Origin: Schizochytrium sp. TIO01
Taxonomy: Eukaryota; Sar; Bigyra; Thraustochytrida; Thraustochytriidae
Length of the DNA: 64,000 nucleotides
Assembly (NCBI GenBank): GCA_004764695.1
Contig: SMSO01000034.1
Coordinates: 3,542,501-3,606,500 of the forward strand
Reading direction: 5' to 3'
Shown here: positions 28,586-39,606 of the stretch, one piece after another
How the letters are laid out: every line of letters starts with the position of its first letter
Position numbering within the stretch: the stretch's first letter is position 1
Made by a program: the position numbers and the translations under genes
Notes under the pieces: model-generated
Databases searched by the model: none
The model's input: the letters and a program-made list of their open reading frames with translations, nothing else
What the model was told of the DNA's origin: nothing

Positions 28586-30436
28586 TTATGCAGACTCGTT
28601 CGCTTGGGTATCAACTTGATGTTCACCCTCCTTGCGGCCCTGGAGAGTGAGCTTGACCACAGTCTCCCGAAGCTCAGAGGCCTCAATCAAAATTCCAGGG
28701 TACAAGATCTCTACAGATTCCTCGGAACCGTCCTTCAGCTTGCAATCAAATTTCATGCCCGTGCGGTTCATGGATTTGAGTTCTGCTGAGATGGCAGAGG
28801 GGAGATCGCCATAAACCTGAACCAGTGTCAAATTGTCCTTAGCATGATCTTTGTTCATGTGCGTAGTGGCCCGTTGACAACCAGCCTGGAAAGACTTCTC
28901 GCTCGTAACCTCCTTGCGGCGTGTAGCTTGGTCACGCACACTTCCCATGAGGCGCACAGAGAAGTCGTACTCCTGTTTCGAGATGCCAAGGTTTACAGGA
29001 GTTGGCAGTTTACGCTCGGAGTGGATCTTGAGAAGTTTATCATATCCAGAAGGAGCGCAAATAACAAGGTTATGGGGTGTGAGGGGGCGGTCAAAGCGCC
29101 ACATAATGAGCTGGAACTTGGTTCCGTCGCCCGGCTTCGTGCCGGATACTGGGCAACGCAATCCAAACTGGGAGGCGATAACCTCAACATCCTCTTCACT
29201 GACATCATCGAGGTTCCAAGACTTCCACGCGGCATCCTCAGCCTCATTCTCCGGTGCACTGGCAGCCAAAGTTTCCTTAATCTTCTTCAAGTTAGAGCGG
29301 AACTTAGAGTAGAGTTTGTGGGCGCCACGCTCTTTCATCCGAGGAGCAGAGAGGGGCTCAAACGGTTGTTGAGCAAGGTTGGTAATGACACGGGAAGCCA
29401 TCGACATGCCAAAGATAGCCGGGATAGGGCCAAGCACAGGCATGATTCGCACACGGAAGTTTGCCACAGCTCCAAGGTTGTCTGGCTGTTCTTGAGCAAC
29501 TTCCTCATCTAGAGGGAGCAAGTTCACACGTGCAGTCTCAGACGAGTAGAGCACTTCAATTTTAGAGCTTTCGTCAATCAAAGCCTCGGAGCCAGCCTCC
29601 ATAAACTTCTTACGGATCAGCCAGCGCAGCTTAGATGCAATTGGGTCACGGATAACATCACCGAGAGAGCAAAAGTGCAGACGAGTTGGGTCAGTGCGGG
29701 CTCCGGCGGCCATAGAGCTGATGACTGGAATTTTGTGCTCTACGCAATACGCCAGTAGGTCGGTTTTTGTGTTGGAGTCGTCGATACAATCCACAACGTA
29801 ATCAGGTTCCCCAGCAAGCAAGCGATCAGCTTCCTCGCCAGTGAACATTTCGTTGCGAGCATCGACGTGACACTGAGGCATAAAAGCAGCGATATGGCGC
29901 TGGAGAGCACGCACCTTGGGCTTACCAACATCGGAACGGTCTGCAACCGCATGCCGGTTCAAAGAGGAGAGGGTAACATTATCAAAGTCAATGATACGGA
30001 GACGGCGAACTCCGGAGCGAGCTAAGAAATGAGTGCAGTGAGATCCTACACCTCCAGCACCAACCACGATAACAAAACTTTCCTCGAGACGTTTCTGGCC
30101 CTCGTCACCGAGGAAGACGCGGCCGCGTGAGAGCTGTTCGTCAAGAAGCTCGATTTCGCTTTCTGGCAAAGGTGGTAACACAGATGTTTTTGAAACCTCG
30201 TGAGATTCCACAACACATTCACTTTGCTTTTGCGAAGAAGTCTCAGCGACGCCAGAATTTCCCACACGAGATGTTGCGTTTATTGCCGCTGATGAAAACT
30301 TGGCAGCTCGCTGGCGAGTCTGGAGTTCCTTCGTAATCGCAACAGTGGCCAAGGCCCCAACTGCAGCACTTGTACAAGCTACGATAGCCAAAAGTGCTGT
30401 GGAGCTGCTTGAGGAGGTGCTGCTTGAGGAGGACAT
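28586..30436 (-). CDS. tRNA threonylcarbamoyladenosine dehydratase (TcdA/Tcd type) fused to a DUF2470-like domain
   Basis: An E1-like (ThiF/MoeB) enzyme that converts t6A37 of ANN-decoding tRNAs to its cyclic form, using ATP. The start is the ATG at 30436 (616 residues). A Ser-rich N-terminus leads into a hydrophobic helix (TALLAIVACTSAAVGALATVAI, about 13-34), as in the yeast Tcd1/Tcd2 proteins of the mitochondrial outer membrane. The nucleotide loop GAGGVGS is at about 126-132, the DFDNVTLSSLNRH motif follows, and VVDCIDDSNTKTDLL and GARTDPTRLHFCSLGDVIRDP are typical of the family. The Tcd-type C-terminal part (FGLRCPVSG through RPLTPHNLVIC) is present. The added tail at about 530-600, starting TTHMNKDHAKDNL, resembles DUF2470, a domain found next to haem-binding and PNPOx-like proteins. 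This combination is unfamiliar to me. Cofactor use of the tail is unknown. Confidence 0.9.
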   Translation of the reverse strand: MSSSSSTSSSSSTALLAIVACTSAAVGALATVAITKELQTRQRAAKFSSAAINATSRVGNSGVAETSSQKQSECVVESHEVSKTSVLPPLPESEIELLDEQLSRGRVFLGDEGQKRLEESFVIVVGAGGVGSHCTHFLARSGVRRLRIIDFDNVTLSSLNRHAVADRSDVGKPKVRALQRHIAAFMPQCHVDARNEMFTGEEADRLLAGEPDYVVDCIDDSNTKTDLLAYCVEHKIPVISSMAAGARTDPTRLHFCSLGDVIRDPIASKLRWLIRKKFMEAGSEALIDESSKIEVLYSSETARVNLLPLDEEVAQEQPDNLGAVANFRVRIMPVLGPIPAIFGMSMASRVITNLAQQPFEPLSAPRMKERGAHKLYSKFRSNLKKIKETLAASAPENEAEDAAWKSWNLDDVSEEDVEVIASQFGLRCPVSGTKPGDGTKFQLIMWRFDRPLTPHNLVICAPSGYDKLLKIHSERKLPTPVNLGISKQEYDFSVRLMGSVRDQATRRKEVTSEKSFQAGCQRATTHMNKDHAKDNLTLVQVYGDLPSAISAELKSMNRTGMKFDCKLKDGSEESVEILYPGILIEASELRETVVKLTLQGRKEGEHQVDTQANESA

Positions 30437-31791
30437 GGTGCCTTCCACAGACTTTTCAGCTCCTAGCGACTAGGGCTGTTCTTAATATGAGCTGGGCTCA
30501 CGCCAAAGTTTTGTAAGCTTGGTGTTCGTATAACTTAGTCAAATTTAGTACTAGTTCTTGCCTGCGAGGTCGCCACTTGCGAGCGCCAATGGGTGTCTGG
30601 CCAAGAGAGCTTACCAATGTTTTACCCTCTATGTCTCGCAAAGCAGGACCATAGCTATAATTAAACCAAATTTTAAGTTACCTGTGTTCCCTAAGTATTT
30701 TCTATGACAATATTGGACAATATTGTGATTCATAGTGGCTAACGGGATCCTGATCTAAAATTTGCGGGAGGCTATCCATGATTTATATCATAAATCAGTC
30801 ATCTAGGTAAGTCTCAGAGAATGAGTTGCAACTTCTAGTATGAAGTGATAATTGCAAGCAAATCAGGCATAGCAAACTGAAATTGAAGTAATTCGAACAG
30901 TTTAAAACCGTTAAGCTTATCGATAGGGACACCTTAGTTGTGTAAAAGATAAGCTCATAAGATTAAAAAGCCCTGTAAACTCTCTTTCCAACATATGCGA
31001 TGGTAAAAATTAGACATTAATTTGCGTTGGTTTACATAGGCCTGCTCAAAAAAATATCTTTGCTGAAGATTCTGATATTCTAAATGCCTAGATCGTACGA
31101 GAATGGCACTACCTATCTTTCAAGCAACATGTCGCGGCCTTCCCCGTCTCCTCGCTTATCACTTGCTCTTCCCAAGTTGCTCTTCTTCATCTCCAGATTT
31201 TCATATATGGTCCTCATAATAATTGAAAGAAATAAAAGAGATTTTTGGTTTCCTGTCACAACTTTCTATGCTCAGCTTTTCTTCCTTGACCCCTAGTGCG
31301 TCAGTTTTCTAGTAACCTCCAGGTCTTTGAAGTCATAGTACTTATATCCCAATGAAAGCAGCATTCACCTTGTGGATCCATCACGATGAAGCTGGTTTTG
31401 TAGATGATTCCTTTCCCACCTCACATTCCTTTCTTAATTAAAAACGTTTTCCTTTTTTCTTTACTCAGGCTCTAAAATAAAAAGTAGAGAGTGATACTCC
31501 ACGTCTACCAATAATGTTACAAGTCGTGACAAATTAAATTAAAATGTACAGGCCTATATATAATTAAAACTTTAAACATTCATCGACAAATGAAGAGAAA
31601 ACAGTGATGAGACAGATCTCAGTCTCTCTTGTGTTGTCTCTCTCCGTTGGAGCGAGCGTGCGCGAGAGCACGGGAAAAGCAACTTGGTTGTCTCCCATAG
31701 AACCCAGGCAGGGAGGCAGGCTATCCTGCTGCCACTGCTTCTTTCCCTTGGCCGCTGTTTAGGCTTTTTCATCTTCAGGTTGGCGACAGTC
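30437..31791. other. Divergent intergenic region
   Basis: About 1.35 kb between head-to-head genes. It has a perfect 10-bp direct repeat (GACAATATTG twice, 30706-30725), a small hairpin (GATTTAT/ATAAATC, 30780-30796) and a TATATATAA at 31555-31563, about 230 bases before the plus-strand ATG. No gene is supported. Confidence 0.45.
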
Positions 31792-33667
31792 ATGGCCGGC
31801 TCCGCTACTTTAGGCTCGGTGCTCCTCGTGACGGCCTCTCTTCTAGCGGTTCATACACTCGCTGCTCAAGATGCTGTCGAGCTTGGCAGTCGTGCACTTT
31901 CATCAATGTATGGCCCTGATAATGTAAATGTTGCGTTGTACGGAGATGTAGACAAGCTGGGATACGTGTATGCTAAGTCAACGTTTTCCCGTACTTTTGA
32001 AGCAGGTGCTGATGCGCAAGGACATGTAATGCGTATGATTGTGGATTCTTCGTCAAAATTGACATACGCCCCATGCACAGGTTGTACGGAGGAAGATTGC
32101 GGGTCTCGACGTATGGAGAGGCTCGTGAATGAGCTACACCAGACTATGAGATTGGGATGCCATGACCAGGTATGCCCAGCGTCAGCGAGGAATTGCCTCG
32201 CGACAAATCAAGGCAGGACAGATGACTGCTTCATGGAGCTCGAATACCCTGATGAAAACTGGCTAGAAGGAAACTTTGTGCAGACTTTTCTCAATTTGAG
32301 CTCCAGCTTGAGGTTCACTCTTTTAGGATGCGTGTGGGATATGAGTGCACCATTTCGAAACATGTACGCAGATGGATCTCTCGCATTGGCACAGTCCTCA
32401 GAGACATTGGCGGTTGGGATCGGCCGTAGCAATGGATGGTCGATGTGCCTAGCTCCTGGAGGCTACTATGGCGGTTCCCTGGAAGTTGGCAAGTCTTTGC
32501 AATTTAGCGATGCCGAGGACGAGATGTGGATTGAGCTCCATGAAGAACGTACAGACCCTCTTAACCAATGGAAGGGATATTATGTGAGTGCTCTTGCAGA
32601 CCCTCAGATGAGCATTGGAAACTCTACGATATCAATTGAAAAACATACCCATGCTCTCATAAATACAGGTTCCTCTCTGACGTTTCTTCCTGAGGAGCTT
32701 TTTAATGATGCACGCGAAGCGTTGTTCAACTTTTGTGATAAAAGCAACCCCTCAACAGACGCAGACGGTGCAGATAGCTCAATCTCACGTTGTGCTGGCA
32801 ATAAGCGTGTTACAGGTCGGCCGAGCTCACTTGCATGCTACGACGTGACTGGCACAGACTTTTTCCGTAAGAACGCTGAGCTCTTCGCGAATAATGATGG
32901 TCCAAACAAGTATCGTGTATACAAACTTCTTGATAGCTTCCCGAACGTGACATTTCACTTCCATGCTGAGAGCAGCAAGGTTGGTGGACCTTCAATTTTC
33001 AAGTTGTCGGTACACCCCAAAGAATACATGTTTTATGAAGGATCAGGCGTTTACTGCGCGGGCATCATGCGCGATACCAGCACCTCTGGTCCAACCAAGG
33101 GCGATGTAACCCTTGGTGTCAACGTTCTTCGTGGCTGGAACATAACCATGGATTTACGCAATTTCCGCCATGGCACAGAGGAGTGTCGTTTCTCATTTAA
33201 GCCCTGCCTCCGCAAGTTCGATCTCGCGGTAGATCAGGACACTCAGAGTGAAACTACTTCCAATTCGTGGGCCATGCATGCTGGCGCACAGTCAGGTGTC
33301 GCAGCATTTTTCGGGCTCTTCTCTTTGACCATGTGTCTCCTCTGTTGTATTCGCTGCTTGTGCGTGCGCCGGGGCGTACAATATGAGGCAGTCAATGAAT
33401 TTGGCACAGGTAACACTGACCATGCTCGCGCAGTCGAAATTCCGCGTTTGGGTAAATTCAGCATTGGTTCAGATGACGACCTTCCTTCCGATGATGAGCA
33501 TGATGAGTTGGCGTTGGAAATGGACGGTGGGGACGACGACGAAGATGAAGACTTTGTTTCTGAAGCCGCAAGGGTTCGTCCTGTTAATGACAGCCGCAGT
33601 AGCAGCAATAGCAAAGGTCGCGGAGGCCGAAACTCTGGAGCTGTAAAACCAGGCTATCCTCGTGGAA

Positions 33668-33698
<31 letters not shown>

Positions 33699-33777
33699 AA
33701 ATGGCGGTTTTTTGTTTGACCAAGATGATTTTAGTGACGATGATGATGCCTCGAGCAGCTTTACGCGCCGACGATAA
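31792..33777 (+). CDS. Membrane-anchored pepsin-like aspartyl protease homologue, catalytic sites altered
   Basis: The ATG at 31792 opens a clear signal peptide (MAGSATLGSVLLVTASLLAV, cut likely after LAA). The luminal/extracellular part of about 470 residues has the two-lobed pepsin (A1) layout with many cysteines and several N-glycosylation sites. The first active-site motif is IVDSSSKLTYAPCTGC (Asp at about 84; DSS instead of DTG/DSG). The second is ALINTGSSLTFLP near 286-298, with Asn where the catalytic Asp belongs. GDVTLGVNVLRGWNITMD matches the conserved region before the C-terminus. One membrane helix follows at about 500-527 (FFGLFSLTMCLLCCIRC), then a cytosolic acidic tail with nine consecutive Gln and DDDD runs. 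With one Asp lost it is probably a pseudoprotease or binding protein. 661 residues, no frame break. Confidence 0.88.
33670..33696 (+). repeat. (CAG)9 trinucleotide repeat in coding sequence
   Basis: Nine consecutive CAG codons encode nine glutamines in the cytosolic tail of the protease-like protein. The repeat is pure, so its length is likely to vary between strains. Confidence 0.95.
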
Positions 33778-35387
33778 AGTTTATAGTTTTCTTCGTCAAC
33801 TTTTTTCTCTGCAAATTATTCCATGCGTGCTTTCCTCCACAACTAGGTACTACTGCAACAGTATTCATGTGCGTGGAAAAAACTGTATTGCTGCCTTAGA
33901 TAGTATAAACGTACCCTTCTTCACAACCTGGATTATTTTTACAGGTTTTTAAAACTAAAGGAAATTTCAGTCTTTTTCTCTGTACTGCCTCCGACATGTC
34001 TATACTGAAGGGAAACGATGCCTACGCAGTTCTTGTGCACAGCTTTCCACAGTGCTGGTCTTGAACTGCTTCCCAGGCATGATAAAATACGGAAACGAAC
34101 ATAACAGATGAAATCGACTCTTCTCCAACCCCCGCTCGAGCCAGATATAGATATATTCGCTGTTGACCTCCATTATTACTATGTGCTATAACATTTTAAA
34201 AGTTCAACATCTCTAATCTATGCAGCGCGTGCATAGCATCAAAGCTCATCAATATTGTCACAACACAGACTCTCGCGTTCCATAGTTAGTAAATCAGATC
34301 CTATTAGTAATTAGTTATGGTTGGTTAGTAATCAACCATACCATTGTATATGGCTTGCGCCATCAGAACTTTGAAGCTAAATGTAGTCGAGCAGAATATA
34401 TTAAGAGCAGGCTCTTTTGAAATTAATTGCTAACAGAACATTCTGAGTTTCGTTTATCATCAACAGAAGTTAATCTGTAGAAACCATTACTAACAAAACT
34501 AGGTAGGTTATGCTCGTTCTCTTTCGGTATGGCTCTTGCGCCTGCCCTTTCACCCGTTTTAAGGTAGCTAGGTAGGTAGTTCCTCATTTTATATTTTCTT
34601 TTTCTTTTTATTGTATTCTTTCCTTTTTCCTTCTTTTCTGATGTCAGAGACCTTCGAAACCTGGTCGAGGCCTATACGATGCTCACTCAGGTCCGAAACT
34701 TCATATCAAGCTGTATCGCCAGAGATTAAACAGTCCCCATATTCACAAACACACATACAAATGTGCAATTAGAGCAGTCCTTCCCATTCGAAATGACTCC
34801 GTGATCGCGGTATACTTTTTAGTCCTGCAATTTTGGTTCATCTACCCCTAACTATTCTTAATAACACTTCTAGCGCGACTCTGACCGCGATCAAAACCAG
34901 AATCGCTACGATTAGCGTTGCGACCGCTCTCTCACGAAGTCCGGGAGTGGCACCGCCCGAGCGACAGGACTTAAAACGGGCTAAGTTGTTAAGGTACTCG
35001 AGCCTGTCTCCTGTACTTGTGGGGTTTATTCTTGCTCGTCATCTAACAAGGTGGCTGCAGGTCTGAGATTTCATCGCTATCCAGGCGTGACAACTTCTTT
35101 CCTGAGCTCTGAGTCCTTGCAGGTGCTTTGTTCAAACAAAGTCACAGCATATCACAGTGCCACGAGTTGATTTGCTGTCGTGATTTTTGGGACCCACTTG
35201 TTGCTCACCAACTTCTCGCGGAATAGAATAGTCACATCTGAAGCAGTCACGACCAGGACATCATTCTTACGGTTGTCTAGTCCACCAAACTGGTCTGTGC
35301 AGGTCAAGAACATTGACAAAGTGACCACAAATCGATAGCAACTGGGGGCCAACCTTACAGGCCATGCGCGAGGGGCATTTGACGTCA
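33778..35387. other. Intergenic region between two plus-strand genes
   Basis: About 1.6 kb with no supported gene. GGTA motifs at 34499-34510 and 34562-34580. Small hairpins at 34218-34236 (CTATGCA/TGCATAG) and 34316-34340 (TATGGTTG/CAACCATA). The rest is AT-rich with pyrimidine tracts near 34,590-34,640. Confidence 0.45.
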
Positions 35388-36608
35388 ATGGGTGCAGGGT
35401 CTTCTACAACAACTGAATCTCCCCTTGGTGTTGGTGGCATGCTTGATCATGACCCAACCATGTTCCAGTCTAAGCTCAAGCCACGTACGTCTATGGAAGA
35501 GAGAAAATTGGTACCCCCGGAGCTGGAACGGCGGGGTGAGGCTTGGCTACGCATGGCGTCTAGAGATTTGTTGCTTCCTGTAGTTGACCCTAAGTGGGAA
35601 TTAAACAACACAAAGGAGCTCGCAGCCTGGAGTGCTTTAAAACCTAATATCATTGTAGAGACCCTTTGCGCTAAAAGACCAATCAGTTCGAGTCAATACA
35701 TGATTGAGACTATGGAGCAAATTGAACGCGACTTGCCGCGGACCTATCCTGATGTAGACTTTTTTGCAAATACTGATATTAAGGACGCACTGGGGCGCAT
35801 TCTTCGAGCGCTTGCCATTGCATACCCTGAGACGGGCTATGTGCAAGGAATGAACTTTCTCGCTGCCAATATATTGCTGCACATGCGTGGATCCGAGGAT
35901 AAAACATTTTTGCTCCTTCGATATATGATGGAAGCACCCAAGTATCGACTTGTCAATGTATTTCAAGAAGGTCTGCCTAACCTTCGACGTTTTACAGATC
36001 TGCTCTCTGACTTTATGCAAGTGCGTCACCCGCTCTTATTCCAGCATTTTGAAGATATTGGGCTTGAGCCATTGTTCTACTCTCAAAATTGGACTGTTAC
36101 CCTTTTTTCCTATATGGTCCCGTTTCTCCCTCTTGCAAAGATTTGGGATCGCTTCTTTGAAGTTGGCTGGGAGGCTATCTTCAAGCATGGGCTAGCATTT
36201 TTTCACATCAATATTGGAATTCTTATGGCTGCAGACTTTGAAAAGGCAGCGGTTATCTTACGTTCTACAGCGGAGCGTCCTCCGCCAAATCTGTCAATCG
36301 TGGCTGACACAATCAAGCTTACCCCGGAAGAAGTTGAAAGAATTGCGCATACTGTCCAACTTCAGGAGCAGTATTCATCCTCCTCGGCTAGCCCTCATGT
36401 TGCTCATCTCAACCGTCGTCGCTCAAGTGTCAACAGTCAACTTCGAGAAGAAGGATGTGCGAGTCCTGCAACCATCATTTCCGCTGAAAGCCCAAAGGCG
36501 GCTTCTTCATTTTTCGGGAGCTTTCGACGAAGGCAGGCTTCAGAAGAAGGTCCGCGCTATGTAAGCGCAAGCTCCTTGGCATACGGCGCAGACACCAATA
36601 CTTTGTAG
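35388..36608 (+). CDS. TBC-domain Rab GTPase-activating protein, probably N-myristoylated
   Basis: Speeds GTP hydrolysis by a Rab GTPase and so ends a trafficking signal. Two in-frame ATGs exist, 35364 and 35388. I choose 35388 because it yields MGAGSSTTT, a good N-myristoylation signal (Gly2, Ser6); the upstream start would hide it. The product has 406 residues. The TBC domain spans about 50-300. IERDLPRTYP holds the arginine finger (R118) and YVQGMNFLA the glutamine finger (Q153), so both catalytic residues are intact. WDRFFEVGWEAIFKHGLAFF is the usual late TBC helix. The last 90 residues are Ser-rich and disordered. Rab specificity cannot be read from the sequence. Tandem with the protease-like gene and convergent with SERINC. 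Confidence 0.93.
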   Translation: MGAGSSTTTESPLGVGGMLDHDPTMFQSKLKPRTSMEERKLVPPELERRGEAWLRMASRDLLLPVVDPKWELNNTKELAAWSALKPNIIVETLCAKRPISSSQYMIETMEQIERDLPRTYPDVDFFANTDIKDALGRILRALAIAYPETGYVQGMNFLAANILLHMRGSEDKTFLLLRYMMEAPKYRLVNVFQEGLPNLRRFTDLLSDFMQVRHPLLFQHFEDIGLEPLFYSQNWTVTLFSYMVPFLPLAKIWDRFFEVGWEAIFKHGLAFFHINIGILMAADFEKAAVILRSTAERPPPNLSIVADTIKLTPEEVERIAHTVQLQEQYSSSSASPHVAHLNRRRSSVNSQLREEGCASPATIISAESPKAASSFFGSFRRRQASEEGPRYVSASSLAYGADTNTL

Positions 36609-37675
36609 ACTATTATCATATCAGTATATCATTTTTCTTTTTTTATAAGGTACAGCTAGTCTAATCAAGGATTAGACCATCACCATGAACCGTTATATTC
36701 ACTTCGCCGCCTAGGCGCTTATAGCTAGCTATCAGTTCCAGATGCTAACCTCGCAAGTTAGCATTTGGAGAGAGGAAACGCATCTACTGGCATTAAGAAG
36801 AAGCGACTAAGACTTCATTTTAAAAGTCTCTCTACCTGAAACATCATGTAAATTGAGAACCATCATGCTTTAACACTGCAAAACGAACCATTCTAGACCT
36901 CCGCATGTAAACCTGCACTCATACAAAACACGCAAACCATACAAACCAAACAGAGGACGCACTGGTCGAAAGCCTAAGGAAAACCTCAATTATCGCACAA
37001 GCATGTGAACTTCTTTAAGAAAGATAGCTTTATAGAATAGGAGATAGTATATGAACAAAGCCTGTGCAATGAATGTACAATCAGCAACTTGAATGCAGAT
37101 GACCAAATGAGAGTAATAGGGATTTGACAGACAAGATTTAGTACTGCAGGAATTCAAATACCTGCGCTGAGCTCCGTGAAAGGAAACATTACATATGAGA
37201 GAATGCATACGAATTTCTTATTTCACTTTACAACATCTTCAATCAAGCCGGGAACGATTACAAAAAAAATGTCAGTCAGGATACAGATAAAAAGTAACTA
37301 GACATAACCTTCTCTTAGACTACTATGTGGGAGTAAAAATGAACTACAAATGCAATTCAAACTCGTGAATCTTCATTTTTCCTTTGCAGATTGAATTTAA
37401 CAATTCTAGAAAAAAAGAAAAGAAAAAAAAACAAGATATTTTTCATTTGGTAGAATATAGGTAAAGAAACATGCAAAATCAAACCAAATGTGCTGAGCAT
37501 AGTAAAAAATTGTGCACCCGAGACTAAAAATTCAACGAAATTGCACTTGTTGAGCTGGTAGCCGGGTTTCGAGTTAGATTGAACATATCATTCTAATGGA
37601 GCATTTGTTCTCACAGTAGAAATTTGACTCTTAGGAGATATGTTTCTGTTCTCAATGAACCTAGCAGCGGTATAT
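36609..37675. other. Convergent intergenic region
   Basis: About 1.07 kb, AT-rich, no gene supported. A hairpin with an 8-bp perfect stem and 7-base loop (ATGCTAAC / GTTAGCAT, 36742-36764) lies about 130 bases beyond the TBC stop and could sit in its 3' UTR. Confidence 0.45.
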
Positions 37676-39043
37676 CTAATAGTCAAAATCACGGTTGATA
37701 ATCAAAGGTGCTACAATGGTCCAGACATAGAGCAAGACAGTAAGCCAGGAGGCTGCAATCTTGACCCAACTTGAGACCGTGCCAATGGTAGAGTTATCTG
37801 TGGAATTTTCCGAGATACCCCAGTTGGTTAGAATCATGGCCATGTAAAAGCTTGCAAAAATAAGCACCGAGTAAAATATGTGCGGCTTGTCCTCAAGAGA
37901 ATCATTCTTGTTGTTCGCTTCTTCATTAGCCTCATCGTCCTTAACCTCAATAGTATCGCGCGCCATAATCGCCTTGCCATTTTTATCCTCGCCAATCTCA
38001 TAAATACCACCAAGTTGACTATCACCAAGCTTGGGTTTCTCCTCACTCTTGGTGTCACCAGCAAGCAGGTTACTGGTTCGCTTTGAGGCAGTGTAAGCAA
38101 GCCAAACCAATGAGACTAAGGCGATGATTACACCAACGATAACCAGTGCACTGTTGCCATCATCAAAGGGGTGGCACTCCGTGCTGGGAATGGACTCTGT
38201 GGCAGACCAGACCAAATAAGATGTGTAAAAGAAGACAATGGAGACAGGGACTGCCGAGCCTGCAATACCTGTGAACTTCTCACGGAAGACAGTCATGGTG
38301 GCGTAAATAACAAAGAGAATCAAGTTCACCACAGCAAAGCTCTTTCCTGCACGGCAGTCATCGTACTTGGCAAAAATAATGGCTGTAAACGCGAGGCCAC
38401 CGCCGAACATCAAAAATGTAATCACGTACAAGCCCACAAGCCAACCTTTGCTGCCAGTTTCCGTTCGATCGAGCCAATCTTCATTGAGCTGATAGCTGAA
38501 ATCGATCAACAGAAGAACCTGCAAAATGATGAAGAGGCCCGATGCGATGCGGGCAACCCATGCAAAACCATTTTCTGGATTATCAAAGATAGAAGACGGA
38601 AGCCACGGAAGGGAGCACATTGCACCAAGGTATAGAATCAGCTTGATAGACCACCAGCCAAGGTGAAAGCTCCAGCCACATAGCGGGCGGAAACGCTCCT
38701 CACCAGTGCAGGTTGGCACAGGAAAGGTCGCAAGAAGCATGAAGGAGAAGAAAAGAACATTGATGAAAGAGACCCTGTACACAAAGCCAATATCGGAACA
38801 AACTGTATTGCCGTCTTGGCCATCACATGAGAAATCAAGTTGTGCAAATGTCTTACCTCCATCTGGTCCATAATACTCCACGAGCCATGCCATAAGACCC
38901 GAAAGAAGCAACAGAATCACATAAGTGGCCTTGGAGGCCTGACGTGACCCCTTGACAGCTCCAGAGCCCATTGCGCAGCAGCATGAGCCCGCTGACGACA
39001 CTAAGGTGCCGCAGCAGCACAGAGCGCTAAGTACAATACCCAT
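37676..39043 (-). CDS. SERINC/TMS1-family multipass membrane protein
   Basis: A 455-residue protein of the serine incorporator family (TDE1/TMS), integral proteins of the endomembrane system and plasma membrane linked to phospholipid scrambling and serine-derived lipids. It begins MGIVLSALCCCGTL, with the family's Cys-rich start, followed by roughly ten hydrophobic helices: ATYVILLLLSGLMAWL, VSFINVLFFSFMLLATF, GWWSIKLILYLGAMCSLPWL, GLFIILQVLLLIDFSYQLNEDWL and others. RVSFINVLFF, LLIDFSYQLNEDW and the late YSVLIFASFYMAMILTNWG are the conserved stretches I recognise. An acidic loop at about 330-385 (KDDEANEEANNKND) faces the cytosol. Length is normal for the family. The biochemical activity of SERINCs is debated, so the name rests on homology only. 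Confidence 0.95.
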   Translation of the reverse strand: MGIVLSALCCCGTLVSSAGSCCCAMGSGAVKGSRQASKATYVILLLLSGLMAWLVEYYGPDGGKTFAQLDFSCDGQDGNTVCSDIGFVYRVSFINVLFFSFMLLATFPVPTCTGEERFRPLCGWSFHLGWWSIKLILYLGAMCSLPWLPSSIFDNPENGFAWVARIASGLFIILQVLLLIDFSYQLNEDWLDRTETGSKGWLVGLYVITFLMFGGGLAFTAIIFAKYDDCRAGKSFAVVNLILFVIYATMTVFREKFTGIAGSAVPVSIVFFYTSYLVWSATESIPSTECHPFDDGNSALVIVGVIIALVSLVWLAYTASKRTSNLLAGDTKSEEKPKLGDSQLGGIYEIGEDKNGKAIMARDTIEVKDDEANEEANNKNDSLEDKPHIFYSVLIFASFYMAMILTNWGISENSTDNSTIGTVSSWVKIAASWLTVLLYVWTIVAPLIINRDFDY

Positions 39044-39606
39044 TGTGCTGCTACTGTAAGTCTCCCCTTAAACCTCTGGGAATCACCACGCTGCAAACTT
39101 GTTGCCTCGCAGACCTAATAACGCTTTGGACTGGGAAGACAAACAAAGTTGAGCTACAAGAACTTAGTAGCGAGGGATCGATTGAGCGATTTGCTATTCG
39201 ATCGACTACCATGAAATGCTAGTAGGTAGTAAGAAAAAGAAGCCCTGAGGAGAACTAGTTGGCGCGTGTACTTTAAAAAGTACTTGGACACACAAGGGTC
39301 TCCCTCTCTGGAAAAAGAGCTACAAACTAGAATTTAAAAAATGACTAATGAAACAGAGAAAACCAACTCAGGCCATGTACTCAGTCTGCTGCAGCAAGTC
39401 TCCATCACAGCCAGCAAGTCAAAGCCAACGAGCCAGCAAAGCAATGAGCCACTTGCTCAATTGCGAAATAAACAGTTGATTTCCATTCTCTCTTAATTTT
39501 TTTTGTAAGTAGTAGCACTACTACTTACCTATTAGTGAATGAGGAGTAAAATGTTTCCAGCACGTGCACACATGTTTTCGTAGGTGCAGCCTAGGCATAG
39601 TTATGT
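39044..39606. promoter_or_regulatory. Upstream region of SERINC, with a long inverted repeat
   Basis: Holds the presumed SERINC promoter (minus strand). A GGTAGT motif at 39221-39230 and a perfect inverted repeat GTAAGTAGTA / TACTACTTAC at 39505-39528 with a 4-base loop. No gene. Confidence 0.4.

Noticed and set aside
28844-29512. 222-codon plus-strand frame opposite the Tcd-like gene
   Set aside because: Antisense to conserved E1-like sequence, no sensible domain.
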